A DNA stretch of 64,000 nucleotides from Sphingobacterium humi. Its GTDB lineage: Bacteria; Bacteroidota; Bacteroidia; Sphingobacteriales; Sphingobacteriaceae. The notes beneath the pieces are model-generated. The model saw only the letters and a program-made list of their open reading frames with translations, made no database searches and was not told where the DNA came from. The translations under genes and the position numbers were made by a program. Each line of letters starts with the position of its first letter. The stretch's first letter is position 1. The DNA lies in NCBI RefSeq assembly GCF_009768885.1, contig NZ_WSQA01000001.1, forward strand, positions 1 to 64,000, read 5' to 3'. Shown one piece after another: positions 43,827-53,196 of the stretch.

Positions 43827-44336
43827 TTAGTCCCACATTCCTCTTACGTTTCTATAATTCCGGCTTCTTTCTTTATGATATTTTGCGTGTCGCTTTTCTG
43901 CTTTATAGTATTTCTTATGTGCTTTTTTATAGCTTTTACCATGGTGTTTATGACCTCTGCCATAGTCGCGGATAGAGACTTGGTTATAGTTGCGTGAATA
44001 GCCATGATAACGGTCGCGGTGTGAGCGGTGATGTCTCCATGGTCTACCCTCGTTAATCACGACCTTGTAGGTACGGTGCAAGTCGTAATGTCTGTAACGA
44101 CTTGGTAACGAGCGATGAGTTACCCATGAACCGCCATGGTAATAGGTGTAATATCTGTTGGATACATCATAATACACATCCATTTCAGGCATGTAATAAT
44201 AGCGGGCATAGTCGTAGCCACCAGGTCCCCAAAGAGGTTGTGAACCAATATTAATACTTACATTTACTTGTGCAGTGGCTGGCTTTACGAATGCGAAAGC
44301 ACTTAGAAAGACAACCATGTAGAATAACTTTTTCAT
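43827..44336 (-). CDS. secreted His/Tyr/Arg-rich small protein
   Basis: The 169-residue product has a signal peptide ending KPATAQ and a conserved-looking segment (INIGSQPLWGPGGYDYARYY, MPEMDVYYDV, YYTYYHGGSWV, LPSRYRHYDLHRTYKVVINE, GRPW). The tail (about 105-169) consists mostly of His, Lys, Arg, Tyr and Ser. Related small periplasmic or outer-surface proteins are frequent in Bacteroidota, without known function. The strongly basic histidine-rich tail could bind metals, nucleic acid or cell-wall polymer. ATG 44336 is used; the frame extends to a TTG at 44348. It stands alone and is followed by a strong terminator. Confidence 0.75.
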   Translation of the reverse strand: MKKLFYMVVFLSAFAFVKPATAQVNVSINIGSQPLWGPGGYDYARYYYMPEMDVYYDVSNRYYTYYHGGSWVTHRSLPSRYRHYDLHRTYKVVINEGRPWRHHRSHRDRYHGYSRNYNQVSIRDYGRGHKHHGKSYKKAHKKYYKAEKRHAKYHKERSRNYRNVRGMWD

Positions 44337-44565
44337 ATTAACCTCCAATATAAGGGTACAATAATTTCACTTAATTTTGATGGTATGACACAAAAGCTTT
44401 GCCGAAAGATTAATGTGTAAATGTTAAAATTTGTAAATCCATCGCTACAGCCTTCATTCTTAATCATTTAAAATTCATTTTTATGTCATCTAAAATTAAT
44501 ATTTGACGAAAAACAGGAAGCGCGAATTCCTCAAGGCATGTCCTTAAAAATCCTTTCCTTTTTAT

Positions 44566-44573
44566 TATCTTTG
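44566..44573 (+). promoter_or_regulatory. ychF -7 element
   Basis: TATCTTTG, exact TAnnTTTG, ends 24 nt before ATG 44598. It supports this start over the upstream ATG at 44538. The rest of the gap 44337-44565 shows nothing I can support. Confidence 0.5.
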
Positions 44574-44597
44574 CGTCAATTTTTAAGAAAAAGCAAT

Positions 44598-45698
44598 ATG
44601 GCATTACAATGTGGTATCGTTGGTCTACCGAACGTAGGCAAGTCAACCCTATTTAACTGTTTATCGAATGCAAAGGCGCAAGCTGCAAACTTTCCTTTCT
44701 GTACTATTGAACCGAACGTTGGAGTAATTACGGTTCCAGATGAGCGATTGAACAAATTAGCGGAATTAGTGAATCCGCAACGTATTGTTCCCAATACGAT
44801 CGAGATTGTGGATATCGCAGGTTTGGTAAAAGGTGCTTCCAAAGGAGAAGGCTTAGGCAACCAGTTTTTAGGAAATATCCGTACCACCAATGCTATTATT
44901 CACGTGCTACGTTGCTTTGACGATGGCAATGTGGTGCATGTGGATGGTTCTGTAGATCCAATCCGCGATAAAGAAATTATCGATACAGAATTGCAATTAA
45001 AAGACTTGGATACGGTGGTTAAGCGTATTCAAAAAGTGGAGAAGATGGCAAAAACGGGTGGTGATAAAGATGCCAAACGTACCTTTGAAGTCCTATCTGT
45101 GGTAAAAGAACACTTAGAGTCGGGCAAATCTGCACGTACCGCACCTATTTCTGAGGAAGATGCGGAGTTTATTGAAGATTTAACCTTACTTACCGTGAAG
45201 CCCGTGCTTTATGTTTGTAATGTGGATGAAGCATCTGTAAATACAGGCAATGCGTATGTAGACCGCGTAAAGGAGGCAGTGAAGGATGAAAATGCGGAAG
45301 TGTTGGTGATCTCGGCGCAGATTGAGTCAGAGATTGCACAATTAGAAGATTACGAAGAGCGCAAAATGTTCTTGGATGATTTAGGCTTGGAAGAGTCTGG
45401 CGTTTATAAACTAATTCGTGCAGCCTATTCTTTATTGGATTTGGCGACCTACTTTACCGCAGGTGTGCAAGAAGTGCGCGCATGGACGATTGAAAAAGGC
45501 TATACAGCACCACAAGCAGCAGGTGTAATCCATACCGACTTCGAGAAAGGATTTATCCGTGCTGAGGTGATAAAATATAACGACTTCGTGCAATACGGTT
45601 CGGAAGCGGCCGTAAAAGACGCTGGAAAACTAAGTGTGGAAGGTAAAACCTACTTGGTGGAAGACGGCGACATTATGCACTTCCGTTTCAACGTATAA
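44598..45698 (+). CDS. ychF: ribosome-associated ATPase YchF (OLA1 family)
   Basis: A 366-residue Obg-family P-loop protein. G1 is GLPNVGKSTLFN, G3 DIAGLVKGASKGEGLGNQFL, and the usual NKxD base-recognition motif is replaced by NVDEAS, which fits ATP over GTP preference in this family. A helical insertion (about 125-195) follows the first half, and a TGS domain (about 280-366: LATYFTAGVQEVRAWTI, GVIHTDFEKGFIRAEV) closes the protein. YchF binds ribosomes and affects stress responses. An upstream in-frame ATG at 44538 lies before the -7 element and is excluded. A terminator follows. Confidence 0.96.
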   Translation: MALQCGIVGLPNVGKSTLFNCLSNAKAQAANFPFCTIEPNVGVITVPDERLNKLAELVNPQRIVPNTIEIVDIAGLVKGASKGEGLGNQFLGNIRTTNAIIHVLRCFDDGNVVHVDGSVDPIRDKEIIDTELQLKDLDTVVKRIQKVEKMAKTGGDKDAKRTFEVLSVVKEHLESGKSARTAPISEEDAEFIEDLTLLTVKPVLYVCNVDEASVNTGNAYVDRVKEAVKDENAEVLVISAQIESEIAQLEDYEERKMFLDDLGLEESGVYKLIRAAYSLLDLATYFTAGVQEVRAWTIEKGYTAPQAAGVIHTDFEKGFIRAEVIKYNDFVQYGSEAAVKDAGKLSVEGKTYLVEDGDIMHFRFNV

Positions 45699-45717
45699 GA
45701 AACTAAGAAGGAACGAT

Positions 45718-45749
45718 AAAAGGCAGCTTGAAAACAGGCTGCCTTTTTT
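45718..45749 (+). terminator. intrinsic terminator after ychF
   Basis: AAAAGGCAGC (45718-45727) pairs with GCTGCCTTTT (45738-45747), 10-nt loop, T run to 45749. Confidence 0.8.
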
Positions 45750-45826
45750 GTTGTCTAATTATTTCGGAAAACAATATCAGGGAGTGGGTAGTTTTTAATA
45801 TATTAGATAAGGTAAATCGGATTATT

Positions 45827-46294
45827 ATGAGCGCAACAAAATTTAACAGAATATTACTGGCCGTTGATGAATCGCCATGTTCAGAAAGAGCGATCAACTA
45901 CGCCAAAGGGATTGTGGCCGACCTTAAACCGGCATTAGCCTTGGTGACCGTGGTGCCACCCACCTCCCCGACCAGCTACGGTGTTGACCCTTTATTAGGA
46001 CAACAGCCGATCATCGTTCCGGAGGTTTCGGAAATTCAACAACAAGCTGCCGATAAATTCTTAAATGAATTGGCCGTGGAATTTCAAGCCGCCAGTGAAA
46101 CCTTTACCTTCAATCGGATTGGAGATGTAAGGGATGAAATTTTACAGGTAGCCAAGGAATGGACCGCCGACTTGATTATTGTGGGCACCAATGGCCGCAC
46201 GGGCTTCGACCATTTCCTATCCGGAAGTGTATCGGAAGCAATTATCCGCAAGGCAACAGTGCCTGTCTTGGTGATTCCCCTAAACTGCGATTAA
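45827..46294 (+). CDS. universal stress protein (UspA family)
   Basis: A 155-residue single Usp domain. NRILLAVDESPCSERAINYA opens it, and the C-terminal nucleotide-binding motif IIVGTNGRTGFDHFLSGSVS followed by VPVLVIP has the G-x2-G-x9-G-S spacing of ATP-binding members. ATG 45827 is used because the frame extension upstream crosses the ychF terminator. Its stop overlaps the stop of the converging methyltransferase by 4 bases. Confidence 0.93.
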   Translation: MSATKFNRILLAVDESPCSERAINYAKGIVADLKPALALVTVVPPTSPTSYGVDPLLGQQPIIVPEVSEIQQQAADKFLNELAVEFQAASETFTFNRIGDVRDEILQVAKEWTADLIIVGTNGRTGFDHFLSGSVSEAIIRKATVPVLVIPLNCD

Positions 46295-47466
46295 ATTTTA
46301 ATGAACTTAGCCGTGAACATGGAGTCGGCTTGATGATGATAGCCTAAAATAGGTGTCATGCTTTCCAGTTGAAGGTTAAGTTCATTACTGATATACGCAA
46401 CGACCTCTTCATTCTCTTCCTGAAATACCGAACAGGTAATATAGATCAGTTCCTTCCCTGGCTTTAAATATGGCACCGCATTTTTAACGATCTGCTTTTG
46501 CAGCTGGGTATATTTCTGGATTTCTGTTTCCTGGAATTTAGACAGCATCTCCGGCGTTCTTCCCCAGGTTCCGGAACCAGAACAGGGTGCATCGATAATA
46601 AGGCCGTCAAAGCGTTCGTTTTGCATGATATGAGCAACAGGCTGGCTAAGGTCTAAGACTTTCTTGCGAAAGGGTCTTTTGATGCCGGCCATTTCAAAAC
46701 GCTCTTCCAAATTGCGAAGGATACTCAATCGGATATCGGATACCAAGACATTAATCGTCGGGAAGCGATCGAGCAACATCAAGGTTTTGCCACCGGATGC
46801 TGCACAACAATCCCACCAGGTCTCATTTGGCTTGGCTTCAACGGCTTGCAAGCTTTGTTGCGAGGCCCAGTCTTGTACTTCATATAGCCCTTGAATCTTC
46901 TTCAAGGCTTGCAAGTTAACACCATTTGCTAAGACCAAAGTCTGCGGACTTAAGGCTTCGAAGCTGATGTCTTGCTTGCTCAATTCTTTCTTAACTTGCT
47001 CCTCTTTGCCCGCTTGTATCCGGATAAACAGATGGGGTTGCACAAAATGCGATTGGATAAAAGCTTCCTTATCAATAGCGTCTGATAGATGCGCATGCCA
47101 TGGAAATACCTGATTGAGAAAGCCGGGGTATAGGCTTTCAATAAAGGCGATACGCTGGCTTAAGGCTGGCTTTTGCTGTTCGACCCATTCCGGTCGCAAC
47201 TCATGCACTACGGCACTCTCGGTTTCGCAGAGGAACTCGGCAATAACGAGGCGCTCTTGTAGCGGTAAATCCTGGAAGGCTCGTCCTAAACGAAAAACAT
47301 GATAACAATACCGGGAGTTCATCCGTCGGTCGGAAGACCCCATTTGCTTGTTGTTTTTGTAAAACTGCGTTAAAAAGCGAGCAAAGGGCTCGTGAAAGCG
47401 ATAGTCTTCCAAGCAGCGTTCGAAATTGCGAATCTGTTGATGAACGCGTTTAGGATTATATTCCAA
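46291..47466 (-). CDS. RsmB/NOP family rRNA (cytosine-5) methyltransferase
   Basis: A 391-residue SAM-dependent enzyme. The SAM motif is WWDCCAASGGKTLML, followed by VLVSDIRLSILRNLEER. The two catalytic cysteines lie in IIDAPCSGSGTWGRTPE (motif IV) and LIYITCSVFQEENEEVV (motif VI). The N-terminal half is a PUA/NusB-like accessory region. It methylates cytosine in rRNA; the exact position (RsmB- or RsmF-like) is uncertain. It starts 7 bases after the stop of the upstream lipoprotein gene and is the last gene of the guaA unit. Confidence 0.88.
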   Translation of the reverse strand: MEYNPKRVHQQIRNFERCLEDYRFHEPFARFLTQFYKNNKQMGSSDRRMNSRYCYHVFRLGRAFQDLPLQERLVIAEFLCETESAVVHELRPEWVEQQKPALSQRIAFIESLYPGFLNQVFPWHAHLSDAIDKEAFIQSHFVQPHLFIRIQAGKEEQVKKELSKQDISFEALSPQTLVLANGVNLQALKKIQGLYEVQDWASQQSLQAVEAKPNETWWDCCAASGGKTLMLLDRFPTINVLVSDIRLSILRNLEERFEMAGIKRPFRKKVLDLSQPVAHIMQNERFDGLIIDAPCSGSGTWGRTPEMLSKFQETEIQKYTQLQKQIVKNAVPYLKPGKELIYITCSVFQEENEEVVAYISNELNLQLESMTPILGYHHQADSMFTAKFIKI

Positions 47467-47473
47467 GATGATA

Positions 47474-48760
47474 TTATTGAAAAGATCCGTTTCTGTAGGT
47501 TTTGATGCTTACCCCTTCATTTACATAGCCCCATTGTGGGTTGTAGCGGAATTGATAATTACTGAAGATTCCGTTATAGGTCTCATTCTGTAATTTATCA
47601 GCATAAGCAGTACCATACTTATTGAGGATCGTGGTAAAGTAGCGACCTGCATCATAGCCTTTATAGGCATAATCAGAAGGGTCTACCTTAAATTGTGTTT
47701 TATAGTTACGTTGGAAATTCTGAACCTCTGAGCTCCATACCTTTAAATGGCTTTCCGCGGAAATGGTTGGATCCATGCGGTAAAAGTTGGAATAAGGCGA
47801 GAAATCGAAGCGGTCCCAAAGTGGATGGCCATACAGCTTAATCGCAAAACCATCGCGAACTTTTGCATCTAATGCGGTTACTAAACTACGTAATTGATTT
47901 TTCTCGGTAGTACCACATACCACAAAAGAAGTTTCCAAATCTGGTAGGGATTCCCCCAATTGGCTAATAGAGGCAACATGGGCAATACGGATGGCCGGGT
48001 TTATTTTCTTTAACTCCTCATCAATACCGCTAATAAATTGACGGTGGTCATTATCGCGGGCATCAAATACGACAACCACATCTCCTGCCTTATACTTTGC
48101 GGCAATATCTGTTGCGATAGCGCGCATATGAATGCGGATAGGTGGCGTAATAGACACTAAATTGCTTTGGTTAAACTCCGTAGGCATAGCCGCAGCAAGC
48201 GGATTGACCTGAAGCACATTCTTGTTGGTATGGCTTTTCCCGAAGGAACGTATTTCTTTCGGATAGATAGGTCCGACAATCAGGCTGGCTTCTTCTACAT
48301 CTTTGGAAGCGGCCAAGGTCACATTGCGCATCTCGTTATCCTGAGAGTCCATCACCTTTAATGAAAACTCACCAGCTTTCTTGCTGGCTTCATTCATCCC
48401 TAATTGAAAACCCTGGTAAAAATCAAGGGCCAAGGCAGAGCGCTTTACGTCTTCCTCGTTCAAGGAATTGACAGCCACTTGATTCAGCTGAAAAGGAAGC
48501 AACAAGGCAATGCTGTTCCCAGCCTTATCGGCTTTCTTGGCATCCTCGGCTTTCTTATCGTCCTTCTTTTCCTCTTTCCCCTTGTCGCTACCTACAGCAC
48601 CGCCATAAACGTCTGGCGAGCGTAGCACACCTACTTTCGGGGTACAGGAACTTACGGACAGCAGAATGGTTACTGCTGCCGCAAGGATAGTATTTCTTGA
48701 ATAATTTTGCTTTTGTTTATTCCCACTCAATGGTTGCTGGTGGTTTTGAACTGATATCAT
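47474..48760 (-). CDS. periplasmic-binding-fold lipoprotein
   Basis: A 428-residue lipoprotein with signal peptide and lipobox SVSSC, a Lys/Glu/Asp-rich linker ([20 protein letters not shown]), and a Leu/Ile/Val-binding-like two-lobe domain: [53 protein letters not shown] and [16 protein letters not shown]. Similar domains occur in LpoA-type activators and amino-acid-binding proteins; no permease is nearby. ATG 48760 lies 44 bases inside guaA. A TTG at 48730 would also leave an intact signal peptide and give a shorter overlap. The gene is coupled to guaA and to the methyltransferase gene. Confidence 0.78.
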   Translation of the reverse strand: MISVQNHQQPLSGNKQKQNYSRNTILAAAVTILLSVSSCTPKVGVLRSPDVYGGAVGSDKGKEEKKDDKKAEDAKKADKAGNSIALLLPFQLNQVAVNSLNEEDVKRSALALDFYQGFQLGMNEASKKAGEFSLKVMDSQDNEMRNVTLAASKDVEEASLIVGPIYPKEIRSFGKSHTNKNVLQVNPLAAAMPTEFNQSNLVSITPPIRIHMRAIATDIAAKYKAGDVVVVFDARDNDHRQFISGIDEELKKINPAIRIAHVASISQLGESLPDLETSFVVCGTTEKNQLRSLVTALDAKVRDGFAIKLYGHPLWDRFDFSPYSNFYRMDPTISAESHLKVWSSEVQNFQRNYKTQFKVDPSDYAYKGYDAGRYFTTILNKYGTAYADKLQNETYNGIFSNYQFRYNPQWGYVNEGVSIKTYRNGSFQ

Positions 48761-50267
48761 ACACGACTCTATTGATTCCTTTAACATGATTGATAATTTC
48801 ATTTGAAATTTTAGCTAGCAAGTCATAAGGTAAATGAATCCAATCTGCCGTCATTCCGTCTAAAGAACCTACCGCACGTAAAGCAACTACGTGTTCATAA
48901 GTACGCTCATCGCCCATTACGCCTACAGATTGAACCGGCAAAAAGATGGTTCCTGCTTGCCAAACCTTATCATACCATCCTGCCTCTTTCAAGTTGCGGA
49001 TGTATATGTCATCAGCTTCTTGCAAAATCCGTACCTTTTCTTCCGTAATGTCGCCTAAAATACGAATTGCTAATCCAGGACCCGGGAAAGGATGTCTTCC
49101 AAGGATCGCAGGATCCACTTCTAAGGTTTTTCCTACACGACGTACTTCGTCTTTAAATAAAGTTTTTAAAGGCTCGATTACTTTGAGTTTCATGTAATCT
49201 GGCAATCCCCCTACGTTGTGGTGAGACTTGATGGTCGCCGAAGGACCTTTTACCGAAATGGATTCGATAATATCTGGGTAGATGGTTCCTTGTCCTAACC
49301 ACTTCGCTTCCGCACCCTCAGGAAGTTCGCTCTGTATTTGTTTTGCTGCCTCATCGAAAACATCGATAAAGGAAGCACCAATGATTTTACGTTTTTGTTC
49401 TGGCTCCGATACACCGGCTAAACGCGAGTAGAATAATTCTTTCGCATTGACACCTTTAATATTTAAGCCCATGTTTTTGTAAGACTCCAATACTTGGTCG
49501 TATTCATCTTTACGAAGTAACCCGTGGTCTACAAAGAAGCAGTGCAAATTCTTACCAATGGCATGGTGTAATAACACCGCAGCTACTGTAGAATCTACCC
49601 CTCCTGATAAAGCCATAATCACATGGTCGGATCCTAATTGCGCTTTCAATTCGTTTACTGTCGTTTCTACGAAAGCATCCGGTGTCCAGTCTTGATGACA
49701 ACCACAGATATCGATTACAAAGTTTTTCAATAATACTTGGCCATCGGTACTGTGCGTTACTTCCGGGTGGAATTGAATACCGTAAGTTTTTGTTCCTTCG
49801 ATTTGATAAGCTGCTACCTTTACTTTATCGGTGCTGGAGATCAGTTTAAAGTTCGATGGAATTTCTTTAATAGTATCGCCGTGCGACATCCATACTTGGG
49901 ATTGTACCGGGATACCTTTTAATAAGTCATTCTCGTGATCTACAAATTGCAGGTTGGCACGGCCATACTCGCGGATGGTTGAAGGAAGAACCTCACCACC
50001 GGATTGCTGGGCAATATACTGCGCACCATAACAAACGCCCAACAATGGGAATTTCGCTTGAATAGCCTTGAAGTCGATTTGCGGAGCATCTTCCTGACGT
50101 ACTGAATACGGGCTTCCGGAAAAGATGACGCCTTTTACGCTCTCATCAAAGGCAGGCAAATTGTTGTATGGGTGGATTTCACAATAAACATTTAACTCCC
50201 TAACGCGACGTGCGATCAATTGGGTATATTGAGATCCAAAATCGAGAATGATTATTTTTTCTGACAT
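48717..50267 (-). CDS. guaA: GMP synthase (glutamine-hydrolysing)
   Basis: A 516-residue enzyme converting XMP to GMP with glutamine and ATP. The class I glutaminase domain (residues 1-190) has [17 protein letters not shown], the nucleophile cysteine in [11 protein letters not shown] and FHPEVTH. The ATP pyrophosphatase domain has the P-loop [15 protein letters not shown]. The dimerisation domain ends with [17 protein letters not shown], the usual terminus. Length is normal. An exact -7 element on the minus strand lies 4 bases before the ATG, so the transcript is predicted to be leaderless or nearly so. The downstream lipoprotein gene overlaps its 3' end. Confidence 0.97.
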   Translation of the reverse strand: MSEKIIILDFGSQYTQLIARRVRELNVYCEIHPYNNLPAFDESVKGVIFSGSPYSVRQEDAPQIDFKAIQAKFPLLGVCYGAQYIAQQSGGEVLPSTIREYGRANLQFVDHENDLLKGIPVQSQVWMSHGDTIKEIPSNFKLISSTDKVKVAAYQIEGTKTYGIQFHPEVTHSTDGQVLLKNFVIDICGCHQDWTPDAFVETTVNELKAQLGSDHVIMALSGGVDSTVAAVLLHHAIGKNLHCFFVDHGLLRKDEYDQVLESYKNMGLNIKGVNAKELFYSRLAGVSEPEQKRKIIGASFIDVFDEAAKQIQSELPEGAEAKWLGQGTIYPDIIESISVKGPSATIKSHHNVGGLPDYMKLKVIEPLKTLFKDEVRRVGKTLEVDPAILGRHPFPGPGLAIRILGDITEEKVRILQEADDIYIRNLKEAGWYDKVWQAGTIFLPVQSVGVMGDERTYEHVVALRAVGSLDGMTADWIHLPYDLLAKISNEIINHVKGINRVVYDISSKPPATIEWE

Positions 50268-50271
50268 GCCG

Positions 50272-50279
50272 CAAAGTTA
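50272..50279 (-). promoter_or_regulatory. guaA -7 element
   Basis: TAACTTTG on the minus strand, exact TAnnTTTG, ends 4 nt before the guaA ATG at 50267. Confidence 0.55.
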
Positions 50280-50343
50280 CAATTTCAATATTGATTTTGC
50301 AGGAGGAAATTTAACAATTTCATGATCTTAAGGTAAAAAGAAA

Positions 50344-50366
50344 GGGCGACCAAAAATCGATCGCCC
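50344..50366 (-). terminator. terminator after the GIN-head gene
   Basis: GGGCGA (50344-50349) pairs with TCGCCC (50361-50366). On the minus strand the stem is followed by TTTCTTTTT. Confidence 0.65.
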
Positions 50367-50389
50367 AAATGCTTGTAAGGTCTTCACTA

Positions 50390-51085
50390 TTATAAGGTTT
50401 GATTGCCCTGATGAAAAGTAATCCTTCCCCCGGCAATGCGTTTATCCCGACGATGCTTCGGATCACCATAAACATCGATGGTACCTCCTGCCCTTGTTTG
50501 CACATCAGCCAAGTCGGTTGCATAGATCTCGCATTTCCCACCGGCATTGGTTCTCACAACGGCACGGCCAGCTTGCAAATCTTTTCCAAAGAAAGAACCT
50601 CCGGCAGTATTATTCACCGTGAGTTCTTTACAGCTGCCTAATAAGTCGATGACGCCGCCTGTTGTCGAAGCTACTTCCACTTGATCTGCTTCGACCTTTG
50701 CTCTAATCTTGGCGCCTTCATTTGCCGAGAAGTACATATGGCCATTGACTAATGTTTCTTGCTCAACATTAACTTCCGCTCCTTTACGAGCAATAATTTT
50801 AGCAAGCGTAGGCGTATATACAATAACGGAAGCTTGATTTCCCTGCATAATATAACCGCCTTTCATTTTAAGGCGTAAGGTTTCATCACTGAATACCGCC
50901 TCTACCTTATCGGCTAACTCGCCCTCAATCTGTAACTCATTCTGATCGCTTGGCACCACAGTTACCCATAACCGATCGGTCACTTCCAACACTTTGATAG
51001 GGTTAAGCTGCTGCTTAATCTGCCCTTGCACGGCCTGCACCGCTAATCCAATCCACAATAAAAATAAAACGCCTGTCCTCTTCAT
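50390..51085 (-). CDS. GIN-head (DUF2807) domain secreted protein
   Basis: A 231-residue protein with a signal peptide (AVQGQ). The rest is a repetitive right-handed beta-structure rich in Gly, Val and Asp: VIVYTPTLAKIIARKGAEV, EVASTTGGVIDLLGSCKELT, GSFFGKDLQAGRAVVRTNAG, VQTRAGGTIDVYGDP. This fits the auto-transporter adhesin head GIN domain family of Bacteroidota. The function is unknown; surface or periplasmic location is likely. It lies 13 bp behind the preceding hypothetical gene and is probably cotranscribed with it. Confidence 0.85.
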   Translation of the reverse strand: MKRTGVLFLLWIGLAVQAVQGQIKQQLNPIKVLEVTDRLWVTVVPSDQNELQIEGELADKVEAVFSDETLRLKMKGGYIMQGNQASVIVYTPTLAKIIARKGAEVNVEQETLVNGHMYFSANEGAKIRAKVEADQVEVASTTGGVIDLLGSCKELTVNNTAGGSFFGKDLQAGRAVVRTNAGGKCEIYATDLADVQTRAGGTIDVYGDPKHRRDKRIAGGRITFHQGNQTL

Positions 51086-51098
51086 ATATACAATTAAT

Positions 51099-51599
51099 CT
51101 ATCTAGCTAATAACGCAAGTTCGGAAGCATTATACATATTAGCTCCCTTTAAATATTTATAAATTTTATCCTTTGTTGTTTTATCCTGCATTTTATAAAG
51201 GTTATTCATCACATATTCCTTGTCTTGCTCCACTTCATGGTGATAGCCTAGATACTTCGGAATATAATACTGAATACAAAGCCGAATAAACCTTAGTTCC
51301 ACATTATTCGGACTCCCCTTGATCTCCTTTTCCAGCATATTTCTCCCCGTTTTGAAATAGCTCATCTTCTTAAAAGGATTACTGGTATGTTTGGCCATAA
51401 ACATATGAAAGGCGGCTTCATATCCTCTTTCAACGGGGGTATTCGCCTCAGCTTCCAAAGCATCTAAATGCTTTTTACAGAGCACCTCATCTTTCACACC
51501 TTTATTAAAATCACTTCGTACCACATCCAGATTAAGCTTCTGCGCATATAGCTTTGAAGTCCCAATCAAGATTAAGGCAATCATCCATCCTTTAATCAT
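51099..51599 (-). CDS. secreted helical protein, unknown function
   Basis: The 166-residue protein has a signal peptide (TSKLYAQ) followed by an all-helical body: LNLDVVRSDFNKGVKDEVLC, FHMFMAKHTSNPFKKMSYF, NNVELRFIRLCIQYYIPKYL and a Lys-rich C-terminal helix. Proteins of this shape occur widely in Bacteroidota, but I know of no function. It precedes the GIN-head gene by 13 bp and probably forms a two-gene unit with it. Confidence 0.7.
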   Translation of the reverse strand: MIKGWMIALILIGTSKLYAQKLNLDVVRSDFNKGVKDEVLCKKHLDALEAEANTPVERGYEAAFHMFMAKHTSNPFKKMSYFKTGRNMLEKEIKGSPNNVELRFIRLCIQYYIPKYLGYHHEVEQDKEYVMNNLYKMQDKTTKDKIYKYLKGANMYNASELALLAR

Positions 51600-51792
51600 A
51601 ATTCTCCCGGTTTATTTAGGATTAAATTACAAAAAATAAGCCAAGCCCATGGGAAGCCTTAAAATTTTAACATTTTATAGCGGTTTATTAGGTTTCATTC
51701 AAGAAACTAATGCAGAAAAAAGGAGGTTTTGCAACAAAAGATAAATAACTTATCTTTAAGTTCAATACGTATTAATCACTAAAAACTACATT

Positions 51793-52296
51793 ATGGACAA
51801 CCCTTATCAAGACTCCGAAAACCAATCCCCTGGTCAATCTCCACAATCAGAAAACAACTTTTTAATACTTCAACCTTTAACGATAGAATACTTACGAGAA
51901 ATAGCAAAATGGGCCAGACTCTTGGGTATCCTTGGATTGGTGTGTATTGGTCTAGGATTAATATTCCTGGTTCTTGCAGGTATTTCGATGGGATCCCTAT
52001 CCGATGCTAAATATGGAAAAGGCATGCCGCAGTTTACTGCCATCTTCATGACCATCCCCTCATTTTTGATCACCTTAATTTACATCTATCCGATCTGGTG
52101 CCTATATAAATTTGGGAATAATTTAAAAGTTGCCATCGATATTAAGGACTCCCTATATTTAGAGAATGCCTTTAATTACTTAAAAAAGCACTACCGCTTT
52201 ATCGGTATCCTGATATTTGTGCTTATAGGCATCTATATCTTAATGGTAGTGGGCTTTCTCATTGCATTCTTCAGCGGGACAATGGCTAACCTGTAA
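51793..52296 (+). CDS. DUF5362 family membrane protein
   Basis: A 167-residue protein with a polar Gln/Ser-rich N-terminus (about 1-28), then ILQPLTIEYLREIAKWARLLG, the DUF5362 hallmark before the first helix, and four hydrophobic segments in total. FGNNLKVAIDIKDSLYLENAFNYLKKHYRF forms the conserved amphipathic stretch between the helix pairs. The function is unknown. It is convergent with the hydrolase gene, with a 9-bp gap. Confidence 0.82.
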   Translation: MDNPYQDSENQSPGQSPQSENNFLILQPLTIEYLREIAKWARLLGILGLVCIGLGLIFLVLAGISMGSLSDAKYGKGMPQFTAIFMTIPSFLITLIYIYPIWCLYKFGNNLKVAIDIKDSLYLENAFNYLKKHYRFIGILIFVLIGIYILMVVGFLIAFFSGTMANL

Positions 52297-52305
52297 ACAG
52301 AAAGC

Positions 52306-53010
52306 CTACGATTCTTTTACATGCTTAAACATGAAGTCATATATCTTTTCTTCATGAAATAAGCGTTCCACACTTCCATGGGTACCCCCTGGAATAATGG
52401 TTAAGGTTGCATCCGCATCCTTATCGCAACGTTTTATCGCGTTAAAGATCTTTTTAGACTCGGAGGCCGGAACGGCTCTATCGGCACTGCCATGTTGTAT
52501 CCAAAGCGGCACTTGGGTTAGGTTGCAAGCATAGTCCAAGGTTCCGCCTCCACAGATGGCGACTGCAGCTGCTATACGGCTAGGATACTTGCCTGCGACA
52601 TCCATGGTACCATAGCCACCCATACTCATCCCACACACATACACACGCTCTGTATCAACAGGATAATCCTGCTCTACCTTATCCAATACTTCCATTACCT
52701 TATCCGGATCCCAACCATTGGAAGTTTGTGGCGCAATAATGATAGCATCGAGGTCTTTCCCACGTTCTATGGCACGCAACACCCCATAGCGTTTTACCCG
52801 GTTCAAATCGTGACCCGATAAGCTTCTACCATGAAGAAAAATAATAACCGGAACTTTTTCCTTTTTCTTTACACCATCCGGCATGCGAACCCAATAAGAA
52901 TATCCGGCCTTTTCATGGTAGGCCTTCAACTGTGCAGACGCCGAGAAACTAAACAATAGGAACATCAAGGTAACTAACGAATATAGGGATAAGGAAATCT
53001 TTCTTTTCAT
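52306..53010 (-). CDS. secreted alpha/beta-hydrolase (esterase/phospholipase-like)
   Basis: A 234-residue hydrolase with a signal peptide (FSASAQ). The oxyanion segment is PVIIFLHGRSLSG, the nucleophile elbow VYVCGMSMGGYGTMDVAGKY (Ser in GMSMG), the acid lies in WIQHGSADRAVPASES, and the histidine in PGGTHGSVERLF. All parts of the catalytic triad are present. It resembles small carboxylesterases and the peptidase-S9-like domain found in secreted polysaccharide esterases. The substrate is unknown. Confidence 0.85.
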   Translation of the reverse strand: MKRKISLSLYSLVTLMFLLFSFSASAQLKAYHEKAGYSYWVRMPDGVKKKEKVPVIIFLHGRSLSGHDLNRVKRYGVLRAIERGKDLDAIIIAPQTSNGWDPDKVMEVLDKVEQDYPVDTERVYVCGMSMGGYGTMDVAGKYPSRIAAAVAICGGGTLDYACNLTQVPLWIQHGSADRAVPASESKKIFNAIKRCDKDADATLTIIPGGTHGSVERLFHEEKIYDFMFKHVKES

Positions 53011-53196
53011 AGGTATATTTTTAAATAAAGCCAGTTAGCAGCCTTTAAAAACCAGTTTCGAAAATAAGACTTTTAGAGAAAGTTGACAAATAAGCTAAAA
53101 TCACAGCACTGTAAATCAATATCTTATAATTTTCCATGACACTAATATTACAATACAGCATTTTTTTGTATCTTAGATAGACCAAAATATAAAACT

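Noticed and set aside
46291..46294. Overlapping stop codons of the Usp and methyltransferase genes as a sign of misannotation
   Set aside because: Both proteins end with normal family C-termini; a 4-base convergent overlap is ordinary in compact genomes.
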